Shown here piece by piece: positions 1-6,325 of a stretch of DNA of 12,257 nucleotides. Origin of the DNA: JBCDBY01 sp039182715 (lineage in GTDB: Bacteria > Planctomycetota > PLA2). The notes beneath the pieces are model-generated. The model saw only the letters and a list, made by a program, of their open reading frames with translations. It did no database searches and was not told where the DNA came from. The stretch's first letter is position 1, and every line of letters starts with the position of its first letter. The position numbers were made by a program, and so were the translations under genes. The stretch covers positions 1 through 12,257 of the forward strand of contig JBCDBY010000118.1 in assembly GCA_039182715.1 (NCBI GenBank). Direction: 5' to 3'.

Positions 1-2676
1 GACGGAAAGTGTTGCAAGCAACAGCGGTTGCGGTGAGATCGCATCGAGGCCGACGTGACAAATCGAGACGAAACGAGACGAACGCGACCGGGCCAACAAG
101 TTCTCGGTGAGCACGTCGCCGCGCATCGTGGCGAGGCCGCGGTCGCGCGCAATGCGCAGCAGCCGCTCCATGAGCCGCGAGCCGACGCCGCGGCGCTGCC
201 ACTCGTCCGCCACCACCAGCGCGAACTCGCACGTCTCGCCATCCGGCAGCACGACGTAGCGCGCCACCCCGATCTGCGTCCGGTCGGCGACGCCGATGAG
301 CGCCATCTCGCGGTCGTAGTCGATCTGCGTGAAGCGCACCAGCATCTCCTGCGTCAGCTCACTGATCGCACGCATGAATCGGAAGTAGCGCGAGCGCTCG
401 GAGAGGTTCTTGACGAAGTTCGCCTCCATCTCGGCGTCCTCCGGCCGGATGGGGCGAATCTCCATCGAGGTACCGTCGCTCAACTGCAGCTTCTCGGCCA
501 GCTCGATGGGATAGGGGTGAATCGCCATGTGCCCGTAGCGGCGCGTCGTCGGCCGCGGCCGCTCGATGACCGCGCGCGCGTCGACCGCGATGGCGCCGTT
601 CTCGTCGACGATCAGCGGGTTGAGATCGAGCTCGACGAGGCTGGGCAGCTCGCAGACCATCTCGGAGATGCGCAGCAGGATGGTGACGAGGCTGTCGATG
701 TCGGCAGCCGGTCGATCGCGAAACGCATCGAGCAGCTTCGCCACGCGCGTACGAGCGATCACGTCGCGCGCCACGAAGTCGTTGAGCGGCGGCAGCGTAA
801 CGACCTGGTCCTTCATGACCTCGACCGCCGTCCCGCCCGCGCCGAAAGCGATGACGGGACCGAAGACCTCGTCGCGCGTGACGCCCACGATCACCTCGCG
901 CCCGTGCGGACGGTTGACCATGCGCTCGATCGTCACACCGCGCAGATCGGCGTCCGGCCGGTGCGCCTTGGCGCGCTCCATGAGCGTCGTGAACGCGTGC
1001 CGCACCTCCGCCGCGCTCGCGACGCCCAGCAGCACGCCGCCGACGTCCGACTTGTGCGAGATGTCGGGCGAGCTGATCTTCATCGCGACCGGAAAGCCCG
1101 TCGACTCCGCGGCGACGAGCGCCTCCGTGGGCGTGCGCGCCTCGACGGCGGGCACGATCGGGATGCGGAAGGCGGCGAGGATCGCCCGCGACTCGGTCCC
1201 GGTGAGCTCGTGGCGCCCCTCGTCGAGCACCGACTCGATGACGAGCCGAGCGCCTTCGACGTCGGGCGGCTCGTTCGTCCGCGGGTTCGGGCGCGGCACC
1301 TGCAGCAACAGCTTCTGGTGCCGGCGGTAGTTCGCGAGGTAGCTGAACGCCTCGACCGAACCCTCCGGGCTGCGGAAGGTGGGCACGCGCTTGTGCTGCA
1401 GAAAGGCGCGGATCGGCTGCATGTACTTTTCGCCGAGGAAGCAGGAAAGCACCGGCTTGCGGCTGCCGTGCGCGCGGCGCGCGACGATTTCGGCGACATC
1501 CTGCGCGTCGGTCATCGCCTGCGGCGTCAGCATCGCCAGCACGCCGTCCACGCCGGGGTCCGCCAGCACCGCCTCGATCGCGGCGTCGTAGCGGTCGGGC
1601 CCCGCGTCGCCGATGATGTCGACCGGGTTGCCGTGCGACCAGGTGACCGGCAGCGCGCCGTCCAGCGCCTCGATCGTCTGCGGCTGCAGCTCGACGACGT
1701 CGACGCCGAGGTCGATCGCGCGATCGGCGGCGAGCACGCCGGGGCCGCCCGCATTGGTCACGATGCCGAGCCGGTTACCGCGCACGCGGTGGTGCGTGGC
1801 GAGCAGCTGCGCGGCGGCAAAGAGCTGCCCTACCGTCATGGCGCGCACCGCCCCGGCGCGTCGCAGCGCGGCGTCGAAGACCGCATCGGAGCCGACCATC
1901 GACGCGGTGTGCGACGCCGCCGCCTTGCGCCCAGCGCCGTGGCGGCCCCCCGTGATGTCGACGACCGGCGTGAGGCGCGCCGCGGTGCGCAGGCCGCTCA
2001 TGAAGCGGCGCGCGTCGCGAATGCCCTCGACGTAGAGCAGGATGCTCTTGGTTTTCGGGTCGAGCGCGGCGTAGTCGAGCAGCTCGCCGAAGTCGAGGTC
2101 GGCGGAGGAACCGAGCGAAACGAGCGACGAGAAGCCGATGCCGCGGCTCTCCGCCCAGTCCATGATGCCCGTGGCGAGCGCGCCCGACTGCGTGATGAGC
2201 GAGAGCGAGCCTTCCGTCGCGCCGTTGCGCGAGAAGGTGGCGTTCATGCGGGCGTGCGGGTTCACCAGCCCGAGGCAGTTGGGGCCGAGGAAGCGCACGT
2301 GGTGGCGACGCGCCTCGTCAACGAGCTGCTGCAACAGCTTGGCGCCGCGCCCGTCGGACTCGCCGAAGCCGGCGGAGATGACGATCGCCGCGTGCGAACC
2401 GATGGCGCCCATCTCGCGGATGAGGCCGGGCACGCTTTCGGCCGGCGTTGCGATCACCACGAGATCGACCGGCTTGCCGATCGAGGCGAGGTCGGGATAC
2501 GCCTTGCGCCCGTGCACCTCGTCGCGCTTCGCGTTGATCGGGTAGAGCGGACCGGCGAACGCGCCGGCGAGCAGGTTCTCGAAAATGCGCCCACCGACGG
2601 CGTCGGGACGGTTGCTGGCGCCGACCACGGCGATCGACTGCGGCGAAAAGAGCGGGTCGAGCTCGTGGGAAGCCAT
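1..2676 (-). CDS. ADP-forming acyl-CoA synthetase fused to a C-terminal GNAT acetyltransferase (PatZ/Pka-like), 3' end cut by window
   Basis: The frame stays open from an ATG at 2676 to the window edge (892 codons). The order of parts matches the PatZ/Pka family (E. coli protein about 886 aa): a CoA-binding Rossmann domain at the N-terminus (VVGAS at 17-21), a ligase flavodoxin-like domain (GPNCLG at 131-136, TQSGAL near 162), a conserved SHTAS stretch with His256, an ATP-grasp_5 domain (KISSPDISHKSDVGG from Lys533), then a GNAT domain from about residue 737 with the acetyl-CoA loop Q827-R-R-G-V-G832. Known members acetylate protein lysines, for example on acetyl-CoA synthetase, or make acyl-CoA with ADP formation. 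His256 sits where ADP-forming acetyl-CoA synthetases carry the phosphorylated histidine, so the ligase half may be active (inference). After Glu-Asn near residue 859 the expected GNAT ending (Leu-Gly-Phe) is missing and the last 31 codons look unlike the family. No strong ribosome site precedes the ATG. It may be the last gene of the minus-strand cluster. Confidence 0.88.
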   Translation of the reverse strand, partial: MASHELDPLFSPQSIAVVGASNRPDAVGGRIFENLLAGAFAGPLYPINAKRDEVHGRKAYPDLASIGKPVDLVVIATPAESVPGLIREMGAIGSHAAIVISAGFGESDGRGAKLLQQLVDEARRHHVRFLGPNCLGLVNPHARMNATFSRNGATEGSLSLITQSGALATGIMDWAESRGIGFSSLVSLGSSADLDFGELLDYAALDPKTKSILLYVEGIRDARRFMSGLRTAARLTPVVDITGGRHGAGRKAAASHTASMVGSDAVFDAALRRAGAVRAMTVGQLFAAAQLLATHHRVRGNRLGIVTNAGGPGVLAADRAIDLGVDVVELQPQTIEALDGALPVTWSHGNPVDIIGDAGPDRYDAAIEAVLADPGVDGVLAMLTPQAMTDAQDVAEIVARRAHGSRKPVLSCFLGEKYMQPIRAFLQHKRVPTFRSPEGSVEAFSYLANYRRHQKLLLQVPRPNPRTNEPPDVEGARLVIESVLDEGRHELTGTESRAILAAFRIPIVPAVEARTPTEALVAAESTGFPVAMKISSPDISHKSDVGGVLLGVASAAEVRHAFTTLMERAKAHRPDADLRGVTIERMVNRPHGREVIVGVTRDEVFGPVIAFGAGGTAVEVMKDQVVTLPPLNDFVARDVIARTRVAKLLDAFRDRPAADIDSLVTILLRISEMVCELPSLVELDLNPLIVDENGAIAVDARAVIERPRPTTRRYGHMAIHPYPIELAEKLQLSDGTSMEIRPIRPEDAEMEANFVKNLSERSRYFRFMRAISELTQEMLVRFTQIDYDREMALIGVADRTQIGVARYVVLPDGETCEFALVVADEWQRRGVGSRLMERLLRIARDRGLATMRGDVLTENLLARSRSSRFVSICHVGLDAISPQPLLLATLSV

Positions 2677-2798
2677 GAGCCCCGATTATCCCGAACGGGG
2701 TCGAGGCGCGAAGAAGTGCGGGATTGATTCCGCACTCCGGATGACGCAACCTCGGTTTCACCGGGGCTTTACGGCGCCCCGCTGATGGAAGAGGTGCA

Positions 2799-3149
2799 TC
2801 AGTGGCCGAACGGCGAGTCGGCGAGGACCTTCCAGCCGGTCGAGGCGCGGTAGCCGCACTCGTTGCAGACGAGCAGCTGGCGGTTGAGCGTGTCGCGCGC
2901 CAGACGGGCGTGCGGGCTGCCGCACTCGGGACAGGGCACACGGTAGTGACGGAGCAGATAGAACGCGTAGCCCGCGCAGCCCGCCACGCCGAGGCCGCCC
3001 AGCAGAAGCACGAGAGGCAGGCCGAGCGAAGTCCAGAGCGCGACGATAGTCGTTGCGGCGGAGACGAGGAGGAACACCCCGGCGCAGATTGCGCAGTGCA
3101 GGAAAAAACGCGTCCCTGCGCGACGGGCGTACTGGTCTCCCATCGACAT
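2799..3149 (-). CDS. Small two-helix membrane protein with C-terminal zinc ribbon
   Basis: This is a 116-aa hypothetical protein that I cannot assign to a named family. Two hydrophobic segments (about residues 14-38 and 42-66) are followed by a soluble tail with two CxxC-type knuckles, C73-P-E-C76-G and C95-N-E-C98-G. This is the pattern of a zinc ribbon, so the protein is probably an inner-membrane hairpin displaying a small zinc domain. A purine-rich GGAGGAG lies directly upstream and is one of the clearest ribosome sites in the window. Its spacing suits the second ATG (Met3, position 3143) better than the first (3149). It lies 56 bp downstream of the beta-sandwich gene ending at 3206 and 122 bp upstream of the acyl-CoA synthetase gene, all on the minus strand. 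Overlapping plus-strand frames here lack recognisable motifs. Confidence 0.75.
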   Translation of the reverse strand: MSMGDQYARRAGTRFFLHCAICAGVFLLVSAATTIVALWTSLGLPLVLLLGGLGVAGCAGYAFYLLRHYRVPCPECGSPHARLARDTLNRQLLVCNECGYRASTGWKVLADSPFGH

Positions 3150-3205
3150 GCTCCTCCGTCTCCCTTATCGGCCCGGGGACCGACAGCCTGTTGTCCGATT
3201 TCGGG

Positions 3206-4492
3206 TCAGCGGGGCGAAGTGAGATCGAGGTGTGTCTTCTCGCCTGCACGCATCTCGACCCAGCGGGTGAGATCGGGGCCGTCGGGCACCAATACGACGA
3301 CCCGGTAGGAGCCGGGTGGAATCATGCGGCCCTGCGGCCCGAGACCCGCCAGCCCCCCTTGCGGCTCGGACTGCCCTTTCGGGTAGACGCCGAGAACCCG
3401 CGCCCCCCGCGGGAGTGAGACGACCAGTAATCCCGCACGCTTCAACACGATCGTCTTGCGGGTCCTCACGTGACCGGGCAGGTCCCATTCGACGGTGCGC
3501 GGAACGTAGTACTGCCCTTCGAGGGGCATGAGAGTCGACTCCACCTGGAACCGCTGTCGACCGACGGGGACCTTCCGTCGAAAAGTACCGGGCGTGTCGC
3601 CACCCGGCATGCCGTGCCCCGTGCCGTCGTCGCGACGGTGATAGATGAGGACGCCCTCGAGCGGCACGCCGCTCTCGTCCGTCACGAGGATCTCGAGATC
3701 GGCGAGGCCGGCCGGATCTAGCTCAAGCGCGATGTCGACCTCGCGAAAATCCAGCGCGTCGTTCCCGCCCGTCACCCGAATCGGATCGGAGTCGAGATAT
3801 CCGTCGGCGCTCGCCTGCACCGCGACCGAACGGCCCAGCGGAAACCACACGCGCCATCCGTCATGCAAGTCGGTCTGCTCCCAAGCAATGCCGTGGGCCG
3901 GCACAGTACCTCGGCGAAACGGCTTCGGCTCGGGCTCGACGATGCGCAGTCGGGAGTTCCGAGTCAGGGATGCCCCGGTCCCCGCATCGACGACCGAGAC
4001 GTGCACGTTGCCCTGGGGTTCGAGCCGAATGCGCACCTCTCCATCGCTTCCGCGCACGAGCACGGGATCATCGGGAAGACGGCCGAGAGCCTTGCCAGAG
4101 AAGATTTGCAGGTGCAGTCGGTACGGCTCGTCCGCGAGCCCTGTCAACCGGAAGCGTCGATCGGGGCTGCCGAGACGAAGGACCGTCGACCCGTCCGCCA
4201 CGCGCTCGACCCGCACCCTTCGCGGCTGAACCGACTTGCCATCGAGATCGATGATCTCCGCTTCGATCGCCAGCGGCCGCGGCGTGCCGCTCGGTGCCGG
4301 TGGAGTCGCTTCGATGCGTTGCGAAGCAGACTCGAGATCGCGCTCGGTCTCCTCGATGCGCACGGACCGCTCCCGCTCTCGGGCCGGAAGCTCCCCGCCC
4401 TGGTTCGCGCGCGTCGCCGACTCATCGCCCAACGCAAGCCACAACAACAGCCCGACAAGCGCAAGCCCCAGACCGACGACGGCGCGTCTCAT
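3206..4492 (-). CDS. Membrane-anchored or secreted beta-sandwich protein (carboxypeptidase-regulatory-like), paralogue A
   Basis: I chose the ATG at 4492 (428 aa). It overlaps the stop of the upstream gene as ATGA, and it places a classic N-terminal export/anchor segment first (MRRAVVGLGLALVGLLLWLA). The frame is open further upstream to 4915, but that extension runs antisense-like through the neighbour and has no domain. After a low-complexity charged linker (about residues 28-70), the rest is rich in beta strands with repeated features of carboxypeptidase-regulatory-like or transthyretin-like folds: FRLTGLADEPYRLHLQ, LEILVTDESGVPLEGVLIYH, and a final PPGSYRVVVLVPDG strand pair. No catalytic residues are evident, so a structural, adhesive or envelope role is a guess. 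It aligns along most of its length with the protein encoded at 4489-5913, so the two are tandem duplicates and probably co-translated. Confidence 0.78.
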   Translation of the reverse strand: MRRAVVGLGLALVGLLLWLALGDESATRANQGGELPARERERSVRIEETERDLESASQRIEATPPAPSGTPRPLAIEAEIIDLDGKSVQPRRVRVERVADGSTVLRLGSPDRRFRLTGLADEPYRLHLQIFSGKALGRLPDDPVLVRGSDGEVRIRLEPQGNVHVSVVDAGTGASLTRNSRLRIVEPEPKPFRRGTVPAHGIAWEQTDLHDGWRVWFPLGRSVAVQASADGYLDSDPIRVTGGNDALDFREVDIALELDPAGLADLEILVTDESGVPLEGVLIYHRRDDGTGHGMPGGDTPGTFRRKVPVGRQRFQVESTLMPLEGQYYVPRTVEWDLPGHVRTRKTIVLKRAGLLVVSLPRGARVLGVYPKGQSEPQGGLAGLGPQGRMIPPGSYRVVVLVPDGPDLTRWVEMRAGEKTHLDLTSPR

Positions 4493-5913
4493 CGTGACGT
4501 CCCCAACTCGACGCGATGCCCTCGGCCCGCCTCGATGGTGACCGAACCGTAGAGCTTGGTTCCCTGGGGCAGGACCGCGATCACGTCGTAGCGGCCCGGT
4601 CGCAAGCGGACGGGTCCGGCGCCGAACGAGACCGTCATCAGTGCGGTCGTGCCGTTCCGGTAGATCGTCATCGACGAAATCGGACGGTCGCCCCACCAGG
4701 GACGCAGCAGCCAGCCGGTCGCGCGGATCGTGATCGTTCGCTCGACACGACCACCTCGCTCCATTTCGACGTCGAACGGTTGGGTCGTGTACTCCTTGCG
4801 GTCCCCGGATGCCTCGTACGAGACCGTCGGCACCACCCCCATGCGGTGTCGCCCCGCCACGAGGCGCACGGAATAGACGCCGTCGTCCGAATCGTGTCGC
4901 TCCGTGAGAGTCCACGCCCCCGAAGCGAACCGCGAGATGACCGCCGGCTGCACCGGGTCCCCGTTCTCGTAGACCACGCGCAGGACCAGTTCACCCCACG
5001 CATCGGGATCGGGACGCAGATCCACGCGTGCTTCGTGCACCCCCGAGGAGGGGCGCATGCTCCACGGACTCGCGGAGGTGTAGCCCTCGGCGCCGGCCCC
5101 GAACTCCACGTCGCGGTCCGGTTCCAGCGCGAACCACCGATCCTCGCCGGTGAAGGCGACGCGCGGCTTCCCCACCACCTCGATCCAGCGCCGCGTGTGA
5201 ATCGGCGCGCCCGTCGCCGCATTCCGGAACCGCGGGCGTACCCAGGCGCACGGCGGGAAGGCGATCTCGAACTCCTCGTCACCGGTGTGCGCCTCGACCG
5301 GGTCGAGAGGTCGACTGGCCGGTTCTCCCTCCGGCCGGCCCCGGATCCGCAGTCGATAGCGCCCCTCCTTCAGGCCCTCGACCCGGAAACTCCCGGACGC
5401 GGCGTCGGCGTGTCCGACCGGGTCCCCCTCGAGCGTCTCGGCGCGCACGCGCCCCGCGACGGGGCGTCCCGCGACATCGACGAGCCGGCCGAGGATGGCG
5501 GCCGTGCCTCTTTCCAGGCGGACGTCGTGGGCGGTCGCACGCGGATCGATCAGCGCGCTGCGGTAGGAGACGAACGGCCTCGCCTGCGTCACGAGGATGC
5601 GAATCCGTCCGCGCGTCTTCAGGCGCGCTTCGCCCTGTCGATCCGTCACGCCGCGCGTCTGCTCGATACCGTCCGCGTTGACCGCGCGCACGAGCGCCTC
5701 GACATACGGTTCCCCGTCCGGTCGATGGACCGAGACCGTGAGCGTGCGGGGGCTTCGCACCAGCTCGGCGCGCGGCGTCGCCGGCGCGGGGTGTCCGCCC
5801 TCGGGCACCGTGTCCGGAAGATACTCCCCCTCGGCGCGCGGGGGGAGCGACGCGTCGGGCCACGCGACGAAGACCGTCACGCCGATCAACACGAGCCCCA
5901 GCATCCAACGCAT
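4489..5913 (-). CDS. Membrane-anchored or secreted beta-sandwich protein (carboxypeptidase-regulatory-like), paralogue B
   Basis: This is a 474-aa protein with an N-terminal hydrophobic segment (MLGLVLIGVTVFVAW), a proline/alanine-rich linker (about 20-55) and several predicted beta-sandwich modules. Examples are TLTVSVHRPDGEPYVEALVR, AILGRLVDVAGRPVAGRVRA with its partner strand FRVEGLKEGRYRLRIRG, and a C-terminal RLRPGRYDVIAVLPQG module. The GRPVAG...GxYRL pattern is typical of carboxypeptidase-regulatory-like domains common in planctomycete exported proteins. GGAAGG sits directly against the ATG at 5913 but 9 nt before an ATG at 5904 (Met4), so 5904 may be the true start. It is the first gene of the minus-strand cluster, divergent from the bacilliredoxin-like gene with 85 bp between. 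Its stop overlaps the next start by 4 bp. No enzyme motif is visible and the function is unknown. Confidence 0.8.
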   Translation of the reverse strand: MRWMLGLVLIGVTVFVAWPDASLPPRAEGEYLPDTVPEGGHPAPATPRAELVRSPRTLTVSVHRPDGEPYVEALVRAVNADGIEQTRGVTDRQGEARLKTRGRIRILVTQARPFVSYRSALIDPRATAHDVRLERGTAAILGRLVDVAGRPVAGRVRAETLEGDPVGHADAASGSFRVEGLKEGRYRLRIRGRPEGEPASRPLDPVEAHTGDEEFEIAFPPCAWVRPRFRNAATGAPIHTRRWIEVVGKPRVAFTGEDRWFALEPDRDVEFGAGAEGYTSASPWSMRPSSGVHEARVDLRPDPDAWGELVLRVVYENGDPVQPAVISRFASGAWTLTERHDSDDGVYSVRLVAGRHRMGVVPTVSYEASGDRKEYTTQPFDVEMERGGRVERTITIRATGWLLRPWWGDRPISSMTIYRNGTTALMTVSFGAGPVRLRPGRYDVIAVLPQGTKLYGSVTIEAGRGHRVELGTSR

Positions 5914-5921
5914 CCTTCCGA

Positions 5922-5950
5922 AGTGTAAGGGCGAGGCTCGCGGGTGTCGT
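5922..5950 (-). promoter_or_regulatory. Candidate sigma-70-type promoter for the minus-strand cluster
   Basis: On the minus strand ACGACA (5950-5945) is followed after exactly 17 bp by TACACT (5927-5922). These match the -35 and -10 consensus at 4/6 and 4/6 positions. The -10 lies 8 bp before the ATG at 5913 and 17 bp before the ATG at 5904, so transcription from here would favour the 5904 start or a nearly leaderless message. This is a sequence match only. Confidence 0.3.
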
Positions 5951-5956
5951 TACGAC
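5946..5956. repeat. Small dyad GTCGT-T-ACGAC in divergent intergenic region
   Basis: This is a perfect 5-bp inverted repeat around one central base, located in the 85-bp gap between divergent genes and overlapping the candidate minus-strand -35 element. Such a position would suit an operator, but the arms are short and it could be chance in GC-rich DNA. Confidence 0.25.
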
Positions 5957-5985
5957 GAATGCGCGGTCCGAGCCGGGGGAGCGGC

Positions 5986-5991
5986 TACAGT
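5986..5991 (+). promoter_or_regulatory. Candidate -10 element for a leaderless bacilliredoxin-like operon
   Basis: TACAGT (TAnnnT form) lies 7 nt before the ATG at 5999, the spacing seen at leaderless bacterial messages. No Shine-Dalgarno sequence stands at the usual distance from this ATG, which fits. No convincing -35 hexamer is present at 17 bp upstream, so confidence is low. Confidence 0.25.
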
Positions 5992-5998
5992 CTGGCGC

Positions 5999-6325
5999 AT
6001 GTCGATGGCGAAGATCGAAAGTCAGGCGGAACTCGACGCCGTGCTGGCGTCCCCGGCGCATCTCCTCTTCAAGCACTCCTATCGCTGCGGAATCAGCGAC
6101 CGCGCGCACCAGCAGGTCGAGGCGTACCTCGCCGACGATCCCGCGGTGCCGGTGAGCCTGCTCGACGTCGTGGCGCAGCGCCCGCTCGCGCGCGGCGTCG
6201 CCGAGACCATCGGGGTCGAGCACCAGAGCCCGCAGGTCATCCTCCTGCGCGACGGCAAGCCGGTGTGGCACGCCAGCCAGTTCGACGTGACGAAAGAAGC
6301 GTTGCGCGAAGCGGTGGCATCGTGA
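5999..6325 (+). CDS. ytxJ: YtxJ/BrxC-type monothiol bacilliredoxin-like protein (DUF2847)
   Basis: This is a 108-aa thioredoxin-fold protein. It matches the YtxJ (BrxC) family in length and signature: LLFKHSYRCGIS at residues 22-33 with the single active cysteine at Cys30, a middle VSLLDVVAQRPLARGVAE segment, and the C-terminal ESP-like HQSPQVILLRDGKPVWH (residues 76-90), where Pro78 would be the cis-proline opposite the active site. In Bacillus, BrxC removes bacillithiol from mixed disulfides on proteins and carries TCPIS; here the motif is RCGIS, so Pro is replaced by Gly. Whether this organism makes bacillithiol cannot be seen here. An alternative ATG lies at 6005. The stop overlaps the GTG start of the following mechanosensitive channel gene (GTGA), implying translational coupling. 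Confidence 0.87.
   Translation: MSMAKIESQAELDAVLASPAHLLFKHSYRCGISDRAHQQVEAYLADDPAVPVSLLDVVAQRPLARGVAETIGVEHQSPQVILLRDGKPVWHASQFDVTKEALREAVAS

Noticed and set aside
55..2727. 890-codon plus-strand open frame across the acyl-CoA synthetase gene
   Set aside because: Its product is Arg/His/Asp/Ala-rich without domains. It is the antisense shadow of a high-GC gene whose minus-strand product has recognisable motifs throughout.
2762..2781. Hairpin CGGGGC...GCCCCG as a terminator after the zinc-ribbon gene
   Set aside because: No T-run follows on the minus strand and 6-bp GC stems are frequent by chance in such DNA.
4493..4915. N-terminal extension of paralogue A up to an ATG at 4915
   Set aside because: The extension is Arg/Gly-rich shadow of the upstream gene and would bury the signal/anchor segment that begins at 4492.
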